DNA from: Azolla pinnata
Taxonomy: Eukaryota; Streptophyta; Polypodiopsida; Salviniales; Salviniaceae
DNA length: 44,535 nucleotides
Direction of reading: 5' to 3'
Assembly: GCA_037176905.1 (NCBI GenBank)
Contig: JBBBWG010032197.1
Location: 62,497-107,031, forward strand
Below, piece by piece: positions 1 through 11,240 of the stretch. Position 1 is the first letter of the stretch, and each line of letters begins with the position of its first letter. The notes below the pieces were generated by a model. It ran no database searches. It was given only the letters and a program-made list of their open reading frames with translations, and had not been told where the DNA came from. A program made the position numbers and the translations under genes.

Positions 1-728
1 ACCCTAAACCTAAACCCTATTTCACCAGAAGCAACTGTTGAGGATGTGAAGATGTGAACCCTAAACCCTAAACCCTAAACCTAAACCCTATTTCACCAGA
101 AGCAACTGTTGAGGATGCGAAGATGTGAACCCTAAACCCTAAACCCTAAACCTAAACCCTGTTTCACCAGAAGCAACTGTTCAAGATGTGAAGATGTGAA
201 CCCTAAACCCTATTTCACCAGAAGCAGCTGTTGAGGATGTGAAGATCTGAACCCTAAACCCCTATTTCACTAGAAGCAGCTGTTGAGGATGTGAAGATGT
301 GAACCCTGAACCCTATTTCATCAGAAGCAACTGTTGAGGATGTGAAGATGTGAACCCTAAGCCCTATTTCACTACAAGCAGTTGTTGAGGATGTGAAGAT
401 GTGAACCCTAAACCCTAAACCCTATTTCACCAGAAGCAGTTGTTGAGGATGTGAAGATGTGAACCCTAAACCCTATTTCACCCTCTGTTGAAGATGTCAA
501 CCCTAAACCCTAAACCCTATTTCACCAGAAGCAGCTGTTGAGGATGTGAAGATGTGAACCCTAAACCCTATTTCACCCCGTGTTGAAGATGTCAACCCTA
601 AACCCTAAACCCTATTTCACCAGAAGCAGATGTTGAGGATGTGAAGATGTGAACCGTAAACCCTATTTCACCCCGTGTTGAAGATGCGAACCCTAAACCG
701 TAAACCCTATTTCACCAGAAGCAGCTGT
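1..728. repeat. Telomere-motif-bearing minisatellite at the left edge
   Basis: About 14 tandem units combine one to three CCCTAAA heptamers with a unique-looking insert that starts TATTTCACCAGAAGCA and ends GATGTGAAGATGTGAA. About eleven units are long. Three (starting near 473, 566 and 664) are short forms that lack the middle of the insert. From about 420 onward long and short forms alternate strictly. The last unit breaks off at about 728. The C-rich motif reads on the plus strand, as it would near a left chromosome end, but nothing shows that a chromosome end is close. Confidence 0.93.
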
Positions 729-729
729 T

Positions 730-2675
730 ATCAGCACCAAGTGGAGAACAAACTTAACTTACGATCAGATGATCGGCGCCACGGGAAGCCCAACGTATAA
801 TGTTAGCGGCAAACGTAAATAACCCCGGGATCTGTTTGTTCGGAGTTTGTTCCGCGTTCTCTCGGCACATTTCCTGCTTTCCCATGCCTATTAGGGCGAG
901 CCAAAGTTGCATCGCTCTTTCATCCGATCGGAGCGATGCGATGCTGATCTTAGCCGAGTCGAACTACCGAGAATTCGAGCGTCCGATGCAAGAGAGTTCC
1001 TTCTTGCCCTTGCACTGCAAAAGCTGGTTCTCTTCTAGCTCCAATGGAAAACTTTGCAAAATCCAAATCCGATAAATGAAACCATACTCGACAACAAGAA
1101 CCATTTTATCGGGGGCAATCATTCCTCGATTTCGCTGGCCATTTGACAATCCATGTAAAGCAAACAGACATCGAACACAGCATCAACGGAAGTCGCAAGC
1201 TCATGGTCAATCAGAGAGAGACTTTGTCGAGCATCGGCCCATCCGAATGCCCAAACCAAGTCGCAAGAACAGAGGATCACATAAACACGAGCCATCGGAA
1301 CCTGCTCATTGCCAACAAAAACATAAGTATGGTTGGGCTCCACATTGCTGACAAACCAGATTGCCCAAGAACTCGGATTGCTGAACGATATCAGACGTTC
1401 CCTTATCGTTGACAATAATGGTGCCCCAGACACGGAATCGATACACCGGCAATCAGAAGAGCCGAAGGTATCGCAACCCCCTTTGGTACAAGACATTTGT
1501 GATCGAACGCTTGGAATAAGGCAAGCATCAGATTACCACCTTACAAGGATGATGATCGACTTTGCACAGCTTCCATCATCTGCACAACACAGATTATGGA
1601 GGATTTTCCTGCACTCGAGCCTCGATATTCTGGCTCGAGCTCTTTGCAGCTTGAGGACAGACACAGGTACAAAGCCAATCCAGAAAGTAAGCATCAGATC
1701 ATGAGACTGAAAATGGTATAAAACCCTCTTAGGTCTGTGCCCTCAAGCTGCAAAAGAACTTGAGCCAGAGTATTGAGGATTTTCCTGCACTCAAGCCTTT
1801 GGTCTCATGGGGAACAGTTTAGTTCATCACCAGCCTGCAATTAATACCACTTGCAGAGGTTGATGAACTGGAGCAAGTTCCAGCATCAAGTAAATCTCAA
1901 ATTATCACCTTGCAGCAAAAACCAGTGGCAACTAACCTCTTTGTCGCGTTGTATGGAAGGCACGTTGCTCTGCTGCCCTCCCACATCTTTATATGCCTCC
2001 CACAACGATCATCAAACTAATCTAGACATATCTTATAATCACCATCAAAATGCAGAGTGAGAGAACATCAGCGGGTACTCTGGAAAATGTTGACAACCAA
2101 ATACTTGCTTCCCTTTTCACTGGCAAGAGATATTTGAGCCCAACATGGAAATATCTTATGGAGGCTCCATGAGACTGAAGTTAGGGTTAAGAAGGGAACC
2201 TTTCCAGTCGCGTATCATGGAGTTTCCCTACAAGTTTCGGAGCACATTGTTAGTCCTGCGCCGGAAATTATTAGTATCATATCAAAAGGCTCAAAAGGCT
2301 CAAAAAGGGATGACTTGGTTCCTGTATATCAAGTACAAAATCATCAAGCTTCCATTCAATTTCAAGCAAATCTGAGAATGCACCTTGAAAGTCTAGCATT
2401 GTGAAGTATATGCCTATCTCTCAGCTCAAGCTTGCATCACTTATTCATGAGTCGAGTTGGGAGTTCGAACTCATAGCCTTGGAACAGGATAGTCAAAAAA
2501 TACCTTAGCACAATTTTGGGGAGAGAGAGAGAGATAGAAGTGCTAGTTCAGACAGAAACGCAATGTAGGATTCTAAGAATTAAACAAAAATTTTCCATTA
2601 AGCTTTTAGTTCATCGTATTAAAACACTGATGAACACTTGTCCGAACAGGCATATACAGAGGCAAATCAGATTCC
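730..2675. other. Gene-poor spacer
   Basis: I recognise no gene on either strand. The longest open frame (minus, about 1119-1496) matches no family I know and has no visible partner exons. The only clear structure is the inverted repeat at 1599-1797. A GA tract of about 14 bases sits at 2521-2534. Confidence 0.5.
1599..1797. repeat. Imperfect foldback (hairpin) flanked by direct repeats
   Basis: The arm at about 1621-1665 and the arm at about 1731-1778 are inverted copies of roughly 45 bases with about five mismatches and two small gaps. They share blocks such as GCAGCTTGAGG and its complement. The spacer is about 65 bases. Just outside each arm lies a direct repeat that starts GAGGATTTTCCTGCACTC, at about 1600 and about 1775. 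This layout suits a MITE-like foldback element or a small-RNA hairpin precursor. I cannot choose between them. Confidence 0.7.
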
Positions 2676-5600
2676 TCATTCACCATAAGACCATATAGTT
2701 CCTAACATTCGGTTTGGATAGAGGCCTCTTATCTGTGGGTCATCCCCCTCAGCTGCTAACCATAAAGAGCTGTTTACTCCAGAGGTGCTGCCATTCCAAC
2801 CAGAATCAACCATAGGTCCATGTGTTCCCATCCTACAAAATGAAACATGAAGTTTTAATCAGACATCTATTTTATTCTTCTTTTTTTGCTTACATTTGTG
2901 ATACTGTATTTTATCCTGTCCCAAAAACATCTGCAGCAAGGTGCATGTGTCAGACCAGGCAAGTGATGCATCAAAGGTGGCTGTAAACAAGAGTGCAAGT
3001 AAGGAATGGAAATTTGGAATGCACTACTTCCCGGAAAGTTTCCCTGGGAGAACACAAAAGAGTCACCACCAACAGATAGTTATCACATAGGCACTATTAA
3101 ATAAACTGGTCATGCTTGAATGCCAACCCAACTACAAATCTACCGGTCAAATATTGGCAACCTATTAGCATCCAAGTTTCCTCTTGATAACATATGCGTA
3201 CTTGTAATCTCTCTTATTACAAGTCACTGGAGGTAGTTTGCACATAATATAAGACCATTTGTCCATATAAACCAATGTATATCTAATTCTAGGAAACTCC
3301 ACATATTCCAAATACATTTAAGCATATTTAGGATGATAAGAGTATATATTTATGTTCACAAAATAGTTATTTAGACGGCTTTGAAGGATATACCCCAATA
3401 TTTATGAGAATATTTAAGAAATGTGGTACATGTATGTTTGTGGCTCAGAAGATTGTCATTTGAATTCAGTTGAAGGGCTTCAAAGTTTTCAGTATTCCCC
3501 ATGTGATATGACAATGATGTTTCTATCCTAAAAAAAAGCAAATAGATCATTTCAACCTAGCATCTAACTGGAAAATGTCTAGCCCTAAAAATCTATTCAT
3601 GGTTTTGATGATGCATATAATATCTCAATCTTGAAAGGCCCATGCTTGAGCAGTATTTTCTCACAAAATGGATTTTACACCGGGAGCCCGCAAATTATTT
3701 TGCAGTCCAGCATAAATGTTATTGCAGAAAATGAAGAAAGCCAACAGCCAGTTGTCACAATTGACAGACATTGAAGGACAGCTGCAGTGTCACAAGAACC
3801 GTGTTCGAAATAACAAGAACCCAGACTGTGTCAGACACAGAAATTGCTACTAAGGAAGAACTATTAATAAAGATCTGTTCAAAGCTTGCCACAAGGAAGG
3901 ACTGTTCAGCAAAGAGCTATACTATTATATTAAGAATAAAAAGGCTGCCCTAGAGCTCAATTAGACCTTAACATTTATAGGTATAAAATTATCTCATATC
4001 CCTCTAAGGTGTATAAGAAAGTAGTGAAATGAAATATTTGCAGCTCTTACCCTCGTGTCACATGTTTCATATATTCAACTATCTGACTACGAAGAATGTT
4101 ATTTGGCCGCAATGTCTTGTCGACACCAGTGCCATCACTTCCAGGTGGCGGTGGTAACTTTTCTCCAGTCTTAGGACTGGTATCATGAGATCTGCCAACA
4201 TAAATAAGTTGGTTTTGTTAATAAGAGAATACTTCAAAATGTCCACATTCTAGTATAAAGTAATTGTAACGAACTAGTGCCAAAGCATCTGTAACTTATG
4301 ATAAACATATCAGATACTCTACCGTGTGCATCATACAAGGGATGCATCACCCTGGCAAGAACAATTCTGTTTATGTGTTATATTTGGTTCATGGTGCAGT
4401 AGCTTACGAGAAGAAAATGTTATCTGCTTCAAATCAATAGGCTCTAATTTTCTTAAGCATTGAAGTCCCATTCAAAACTGACTTTCTGGTTTTATACATC
4501 AATTAAAGTGATGAACTTAGAGCTACTAGTCCAACATGTCAAATCTTTTTTTATCAGAAATAGACTAAGTCATTTTGATTACACTAGGGGATATCCTAAA
4601 ACTTTCTCCAAATTGATTAGGAAAAGAGGATTCAAAGGATCTTGGTACGGCAAAATTAAGAGTTGTTTGGAAGTGCCACCTGGCATGTCTATATTACAGC
4701 TCAATAATTATAAAGAAGCTGGAACCCTAAGTATAAATTCTTAGTAGAGTCTGTAGAACACATTTCTGAATCGACAAGCCTTTGCTCCACTTCCTATGAT
4801 TATTATTATATAAAATAAAGTTGTTTTGATAGGCGTTTGTTCCAGCATTCTAAAAATCACCTGATTCCAAAACTCTATTCTATGGTAAGCATTCTTCCTG
4901 TTTCTTGAAATTTATAATTTGTCCCATTCAAGCAAAGAGGGGGAAAATCCTCATACAGGAAAAATCTAGATTTCAAATGCAAAAAACTAAAGAGAAGAGT
5001 GAAGACTGATTGTTAAGAGGCCATAACAGCCCATAAAACCCAAATAATGAGTTGCAACCCTCTCAATATCCAGCACTATCAATTCCAATCTTCATAACTT
5101 TGCATAGTTCTTCTATCTTCAGGTTTTTTAGGAAAGGTATATTCAAGAATAAAGGATTCCTTATTCTATAGGTCAGGACATGTGCATGAAAAGGAAATTT
5201 ATAACAAGATTTATAAAACAAGTTCCTTACTTGAGCCATGTTTCGATTGCAGATCGCTCATATGAATGACCATCTGCAGTAATTACTGGATCTTGCATAA
5301 CTGAATATGTAATACAATCCACAAATTCTGAAGGGATCATTTGGTTCATATCTGCATCTTCCCAGGCATTTACCATTGAACTTGCTGTTGGGGTCCACAT
5401 TTTCCCACCAAACATGGGAGCATGAGAAGGTTCAGTATAGGATGGTTTTAAATTGTTATTCTGTGGATGAGAGAAAAAACTTGATGAAGTTGGTGAGCCC
5501 ATATCCAATCTGGAATCCACAAAATCTGTTGAGATCGACTTCATTTGACCACTTGTATGCTGAAATGGTGGATCCCAACATGACATCTGCAAAAATTCTA

Positions 5601-6129
5601 CTTGTGTCTGGGGTGTACTCCAATGGTTCCATCTGGGTTGGTTTGAATCATTACTCATGTTCTCACCAAAGAATGGAGCTCCATTCCATGGCTCCATCAT
5701 ATCCATACAGTCATCTTGGTTTTTACTGTGACAGTGATGTGATGGAGGATTCACCACACCAGCCAGATTCAAGGGAGAAAGGGCATTCAGATTCACATTT
5801 GACTTAATATCATCAAGAGAATGATGAATGTCCTCCCCAGAAAAGTTGATCATATTAAGAGAACTTGATACACTTAATGGAAGAGAACATGATGTGTGAG
5901 GCGATTCTATGGTATCTCCAAAATATGACTGCCCCGATAATAATGATGAGCCAACATATGAAGCTTGATGGATGTCAATTCCCATTCTAGGTTTTGTAAC
6001 TTCTCGGTATGCTGAATCAACAGGTAATTCCACAGGTGGAAAGCACATCGGACCAGAGAAGGGATTATCCCATGAATCGGAAGGATTTGATGGAGGTGCT
6101 ATTGGTTGTTGTGAGACATTGCGCTGCAA
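2676..6129 (-). CDS. U-box E3 ubiquitin ligase-like protein, three exons seen, 5' end unresolved
   Basis: Exons on the minus strand are 6129 (or further upstream) to 5231, then 4191-4051, then 2832-2676, ending at TGA 2676-2678. Phases match across both GT-AG introns. The first exon encodes about 270 residues of low-complexity Ser/Pro/Asn/Gln-rich sequence and the start of a U-box (VMQDPVITADGHSYER, then ETWLK). The second finishes the U-box (SHDTSPKTGEKLPPPP, then LRPNNILRSQI), with an insertion of about ten residues before the LRPN segment. The third adds about 51 residues ending SYGE. U-box domains bind E2 enzymes and drive substrate ubiquitination. The substrate is unknown and no ARM repeats or kinase domain are visible. 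The open frame runs upstream through a GA repeat to TAG 6184-6186 with no ATG. Either an upstream exon joins at the CAG at 6124-6126, or translation starts at ATG 6048-6046. The protein is about 370-400 residues. Confidence 0.85.
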
Positions 6130-6133
6130 AGTG

Positions 6134-6136
<3 letters not shown>

Positions 6137-6185
<49 letters not shown>
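6137..6185. repeat. (TC)n microsatellite
   Basis: A perfect TC run of about 24 repeats, (GA)n on the coding strand, touches the 5' end of the first recognised U-box exon. GA tracts are common in plant core promoters and leaders, so this may mark a transcription start. It is purine-rich on the gene strand and so would be a poor polypyrimidine tract for a 3' splice site. Confidence 0.97.
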
Positions 6186-6186
<1 letters not shown>

Positions 6187-6189
6187 AAC

Positions 6190-8057
6190 AGATGGTTTTA
6201 GTAATCAAATACATAAACGATTGCAAGATAGATCATCTTGGTGTGCTTGTGAGTCATCTAAATCACATCATCAGTCGAGTGATACTAACTCTTTGTAAAG
6301 TGTTATGGTCTAAAATATGGTCTAGAGATTAATAATTTACACACTTACACATGATCAAGACACATATACAGCCTTAATATCTCACCATTAAAGTTACTCT
6401 CACCTAAGATGTTCTATTTTGAGTTGAGTTTTATTGTAGAACTGAAATATTTAAATGCCTTCTTACCACATGCATTGAGGATTGTCATTGTCAGCTTCAA
6501 GTTTTATATCACCCATTAGAGTAAATACATTTATTGAGCTGAGCTTGACTGAAATATCTTATGTCCTCTTACCAAATGCATTGAGGATTCTCATTGATCA
6601 CCTTCAAGTTTCATCTCACCAACTTGAGGTTCGGAGTGCACATGCTAATAGGGTGAGGGGGTTATATAGGCTATGTAAGGGCGTAAAGAGCATTCAGTAT
6701 GGAAATGCCCAGCTTACATACATATTAAAGAGAAATAAATAAACGTTCTCGTCCTTCCTCCACTGTATCACAATTAGTGAGCACTTGAGGTTACATGTCA
6801 AGAAGCTAGACAAGTTGATAATTGAGCTAAAAGACATTGAGGGATTAAGCATATCACATCATATATCTTCTCATTTTTCTGTTCCATGCACCAAGTCTAT
6901 ATGAGTTATGATTCATGACTTAGAAATGGAGAAATTTTCCAAGGAAAGAAGGCGAAACCCTAAAATGTGAAATACCAGCATCTGACATTGTACAAAAAAC
7001 ATCAAGTATGTCCCATGTTGTCTCTTATAAATTGAAGGCTATGTAACCCACTCTTTGAGACAACGAGCAAGACAAGATCTCCATTAAAAAAGAGACATGC
7101 AAAAGAGAGTTGCAGACAACTGCAAAGCTACAAATGTACATAGCCAATGAAGCAAGATGTACAATGTCCTAAGGTTAGATGGACTAATGGACACAAATCA
7201 AATCAATTTAGGCTGAGTTATAACTGTAGATCATACACTCCTATCAGTTAAAGTAACTTCTGTCTATACTATGAGAATTGTATGCCGTTTCCTACCTCAC
7301 CATCCAAGATAATGCCTTTTGATAAGCGATGGAAGCATGCACCACTCAGATGTACTAATTACGAGGATGGTTGATCCATATACTGTTTGTGGAACTCATT
7401 CAGATCTTGAGATGTTTTCTTGTGCCAGGAGCATAACCTACTTCATCAAAGAAGCCCGTCTTTTTTAGTAAAAGCTCCGAATTCAGCTTTAGAGCTGATG
7501 CACAGTCAGTTTAGACAGCCGGCATTTGCAGGCTTATGGCTACTATGCAAATAGGAAGTACCTGGACACTCTATATTCAGAATTGTAGTTGGTTTTGGCA
7601 GTAATTTTATGGTACCAATAAAGCAATATCAATTTTTCTTGATATTTAATTTTTGTGCAGTTTTTGGGCTCTACTTAATTATGTCCTCTTCTACTCAGTA
7701 TCAATAAAGAAATATTAGCACTCCACTCCTTGGGGTTAGTAAGATATCAACTTCCTTATTCAGAAGCAAATAAGCTCTGTGGGTTCCAATTTGAGGAGTT
7801 ATATCTTCAGTGATATTACCATATTGTATGGACGGCATCAGAATCTATACACTCTTTTACAGACGGATCATACATCTAGCTTCAATTGATGATACATGCC
7901 TATTTTATGGCCTCTAATAAAAACCTAACTTTTGACTCATTTCTTGAATCCCATCAGATTTTGATAATCTATAACATGATCTTCTGGTGCCAATTTCTTT
8001 TACAATGATTCAATTAAGAAGGTATTATATCAGTATCAATTTAACAACAAATTAAGA
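6190..8057. other. Spacer between the U-box gene and the NST1-like gene
   Basis: AT-rich, with no frame of note on either strand. It should hold any missing first exon of the U-box gene and the 3' untranslated region or further 3' exons of the NST1-like gene. I could not identify either by eye. A diverged tandem duplication lies at 6421-6620. Confidence 0.5.
6421..6620. repeat. Diverged tandem duplication, units of about 90 bp
   Basis: Copy A (6421-6515) and copy B (6536-6620) share the order GAG(T/C)TGAG, CTGAAATAT, CTCTTACCA/CTTCTTACCA, ATGCATTGAGGATT, TCATTG and CTTCAAGTTT, with scattered substitutions and small gaps. Each copy carries a GGTAAGA-like 5' splice site on the minus strand. 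There is no coding potential. Confidence 0.6.
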
Positions 8058-9917
8058 CTAATTAGCTTTAAAAGAAAAAGGCAAAGAATTCTCTACCATG
8101 GAAGTCGATACAACAGTGCCATCAATGAGATCTTTGAACTCTCCACTCCTGCTTCGATCAGCAGTTTTTTCTGTATTTCCAACCACTGTAGGTTTCTTGG
8201 AAATAACATTCATCTCCTCACAACCGTTATCTACATTGTTGGAGACTTCATTTATCACTTGGGAGACATCTGAACTTTGACAGCTATTATCTAGTTTCTC
8301 CAAACCGTCATCTGGGACATTTTTTGGTATCTTGCTCCAAACATTTGTCCAATGCATCTTATTCCATGCTGAAACATAGCCCTCAGGTTTCTCACTCGGC
8401 GTCAAGCATGACTTCGATGTTTTCAGAGATGAAGATGTGCTAGATGTTACTGTCTTTGAAACTTTCCCACCGTTATTGAAGCTTCTTGATGAAAAAGTTC
8501 TTCTCCAGAAAGAAGGTGTGTTTTTACTAGAGGCCACTGCATTTTTTGGTTCTGTAAATGAACCACCTTTTAAGTTCTTCAGGCAAGTGGGTTTAGTCAA
8601 AACATTACCTTTTCCTGCAGTTTCACTTACTTTGCTACATACATCTGCCTTACATGGTTTCAACGCTTTAACAATGTCTTCATTTTCATTCCTGTCTAAA
8701 TCAGCCTTCTTCTCATTTTCCTTGCTCTTTTTCCTCCTCAACTCATCCATCTCTTGATCCTTGATTTTTACCTTTGTCATTACCTTCTCTTTTTCCTTGG
8801 CTTTCTCTTGCTTGCGCTTCTCCATCTCTCTCTCACATCTCACTTCCCTCTCCCTTTCTGCAACCACCACTCTTTTACTTTCTTTCTCTACTTCGAGCTT
8901 TTCATCCCTTTGCCTTCTTCTCTCTTCCACCAATCTAGCCACTTCTTCCCTCTGCTTCCTTTCCTCAGCCTCCATCAGTTCCTTCTCAATTCTAGCTAAC
9001 CGTTTCTCTTCTGCCTTGCGACGAGCTTTCTCCCATTTTCTTTCAGCAGAGGGAATTGCATATCCACCTCTATTATGGTAAGACTGATGACTTTCATCCA
9101 TATCATCTTCTCCATTATAGCCTAGTTTCCATAGCTTTCCCATTGTAAAAGCCACAAATAACAACAACTGGGATATAATCTTGAATAGGAACCAAAAGAC
9201 TCCAAAATATGATTCATCAGCTGAACATCTCTCTCCTCCAAAGAAACCCATATTTGGGAAAGATCCTGCACCTGTCCAACCTGCCATAGACCCAGTATAG
9301 AAGGAATTGCTTGGCCAAGGAGAACCAAACCATGCATTACTGTTCATACTCCAATTGACTCCTTCGATCCATCCCCTAGATTTATCTTGTGATCCTCTAC
9401 CATTCCAGATCCTCAGGCTTCTTAAAGCCATATTGCTGCCATTATTTGCAAATCCCATGCCAGACCCGACCATTGATGATATGTTCCCACTTACTTGCTG
9501 TCCTCCATCTGGTACATCCAGTACAGGTCTTTTTGAGACATGGCCACAAAAAGTACACATGAATCGGCCGCTGCCAGGGGTCTTCTGGTCTTTATAAGGC
9601 ATATAGCAATTCCGACACCTGCGTATTGCTTCCTTCCTCCATTTCGCTGCCTCTTGTGCCTCAATTCGCTTTTTCTCTCTCAAGAGAGCTCGCCTTCGTT
9701 CACGCCAAGATGAAAGTTTGGGCATTACTAATTCATACCAACACAGGCTTACTAGAAGCACTGCAAGGCAGGCCAGTCTTGGTGAAGTGATCTCGAATCG
9801 GAAGCTAGGTGGCAATAATTGTGATAGAGCCCATAGTATGATCAAAGGGATCACTAACCATGGTAGTAATGTGATGGTACGGCGAGACCATCTTGATGCC
9901 ACGCATAAAATGCACAT
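8058..9917 (-). CDS. NST1-like integral membrane protein with zinc ribbon and coiled coil
   Basis: A single 619-residue open frame. The start MCILCV matches the N-terminus I recall for the plant family annotated as stress response NST1-like. Two hydrophobic segments lie at about residues 14-36 and 46-66. A zinc ribbon follows, with cysteines at 101, 104, 121 and 124 (CRNCYMPY, then FMCTFCGHVSKRPVLD). A third hydrophobic stretch lies at about 236-262. A long charged coiled coil (about 285-400) has many ARRKAEEKR- and EEVARLVEERRR-like heptads. The tail is Ser/Lys-rich. The protein is probably membrane-anchored, and its biochemical role is unknown. Relatives can be longer at the C-terminus, so a further exon joined near the GT at 8097-8096 (after ...STSM) is possible though not found. 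A GT-AG leader intron at 10037-9937 would place part of the 5' UTR at 10038 and above. Confidence 0.88.
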   Translation of the reverse strand: MCILCVASRWSRRTITLLPWLVIPLIILWALSQLLPPSFRFEITSPRLACLAVLLVSLCWYELVMPKLSSWRERRRALLREKKRIEAQEAAKWRKEAIRRCRNCYMPYKDQKTPGSGRFMCTFCGHVSKRPVLDVPDGGQQVSGNISSMVGSGMGFANNGSNMALRSLRIWNGRGSQDKSRGWIEGVNWSMNSNAWFGSPWPSNSFYTGSMAGWTGAGSFPNMGFFGGERCSADESYFGVFWFLFKIISQLLLFVAFTMGKLWKLGYNGEDDMDESHQSYHNRGGYAIPSAERKWEKARRKAEEKRLARIEKELMEAEERKQREEVARLVEERRRQRDEKLEVEKESKRVVVAEREREVRCEREMEKRKQEKAKEKEKVMTKVKIKDQEMDELRRKKSKENEKKADLDRNENEDIVKALKPCKADVCSKVSETAGKGNVLTKPTCLKNLKGGSFTEPKNAVASSKNTPSFWRRTFSSRSFNNGGKVSKTVTSSTSSSLKTSKSCLTPSEKPEGYVSAWNKMHWTNVWSKIPKNVPDDGLEKLDNSCQSSDVSQVINEVSNNVDNGCEEMNVISKKPTVVGNTEKTADRSRSGEFKDLIDGTVVSTSMVENSLPFSFKAN

Positions 9918-9935
9918 TGTCCTTACTGTATTGCT

Positions 9936-10038
9936 TCTAGGTAAATGAAAAGCTTAATTCTTCTCACAAGCCGAATGCAATCCAGCCACCGGAAAGAACC
10001 ATGTAATGATGATTGGAACTGCCAATCCGACTTTTACC
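9936..10038 (-). other. Probable leader intron of the NST1-like gene
   Basis: On the minus strand CAG|GTAAAAGT (exon end 10038) and TTTACCTAG|AAGC (exon start 9936) define a 101-base GT-AG intron 19 bases upstream of the start codon. Both sites are good and the size suits a plant intron. No transcript evidence is available. Confidence 0.4.
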
Positions 10039-10429
10039 TGCAGTTCGTACTCAACTGTAAGAAAAATACATCCTTGCTGCTAAACCCTAATCCTTGAACA
10101 TTGTAAACAAGTTTCCATTGCTGCAAGCTGTATATTTCATCCTTATTGTTGATGCATCTGTAAACCTTCAAGCTCGTACTAAGATCCTCGTACTTATTAT
10201 TTCAACCCCCAATTTCACTACAAGATTTCTTCCTTGAAACCAAATGCAATGAAGATGGCTGGAGAAAAAGCTAACACCAGACATGGAAGGAATTCCAACT
10301 GAAATTGGAATCCAGTGAGCAGCTACATCCGTCACAAAGATTTGTGCACAAGGAAGCAAAGCCTGCCGATGACATCCCGTGATACCGCGTCTTGAGACAC
10401 AATTTCGCATCAAGCTTCTTAATGCTGCT

Positions 10430-11240
10430 GCAGAACGGGGAAGGGGGGCGGAAAAGAAAGAGAAAAAGAGAACCTACTGTGCTTATGATCGATTTATTTT
10501 ACACAGGAAAAGAAAAACAAGACCGGGTTTTGCTGTACACGGAGGAGAAATCAGACTGAATTTGTTTACTTCCTCCGCTTCTTTTTTTCGTTTCCTTTTC
10601 TTCCGTTTCCTTTCTATTACGACTAGTCTCTACCTTACACGGAGTGTGCAAAAGCTGGACTTACCCGGGGGGGGGGGGGAGGATCTAGGAGCAGCGATGC
10701 CGGAAGAAAGAGTGGATGGAGGTGGAGCAGAGCCAGAGAGAGCTCGGAGTGACGACGATGACGACGACGGTGACGAGCACGGCGATGGTGGCGATGGTGG
10801 CGATGGTGGCATTCCAAAACAGTGGAAATCGTAGAAGAGGAAAGAAGCAGCAAAAGGAAGAAGAAGAAAGAAGAAGAAAAAAGAAGAAGAAAGAAGAAGA
10901 AGAAAGAGGAAATGAAGAAGAAGAAGAAGAAGAAGAAGAAAGAGGAAATGAAGAAGAAGAGAAGAAGAAGAAGAAGAAGAAGAAGAAGAGAGGTCATGAG
11001 TTCAAGCCCTGGCAAGTCCAGATTTTGGAGGTCAAAAGAGTTTCAAACCCTTGCAAGATCAAATTTGTGTTTATTGATGTACATATATAGTGATAGATAG
11101 TTATAGATAGATAGATAGATAGATATAGATAGATAGTGGTTGAAGATCGAGTGATCTGTTGATCTGTAGATAGATAGAGGCGGATGCGATCGAAATCCTA
11201 TGTTGACTAAACTGTATGAGCCGTAGCTTAATCGCATGCG
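10430..11240. repeat. Low-complexity block upstream of the NST1-like gene: poly-G, GAA array, GATA array
   Basis: There is a run of 13 G at about 10667-10679 (10671 in its centre), a GAT/GACGAC-rich stretch at 10751-10811, an impure GAA/GAAGAAA array at about 10836-10990, and a GATA microsatellite at about 11091-11180. Open frames here on both strands (Glu/Lys- or Phe/Ser-rich) follow from the repeats and are not genes. The GAA array ends at a tRNA B-box-like string, GAGTTCAAGCCCT, at about 10998-11010. Confidence 0.85.

Noticed and set aside
1119..1496. 125-codon minus-strand frame
   Set aside because: The composition is protein-like but there is no recognisable family, no partner exon and no promoter cue. 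A database search with this translation would decide.
10990..11040. tRNA B-box-like GAGTTCAAGCCCT after the GAA array, as in tRNA-derived SINEs
   Set aside because: No A box at the right distance upstream (the GAA array is there instead) and no poly-A or T tail. Too little to call a SINE.
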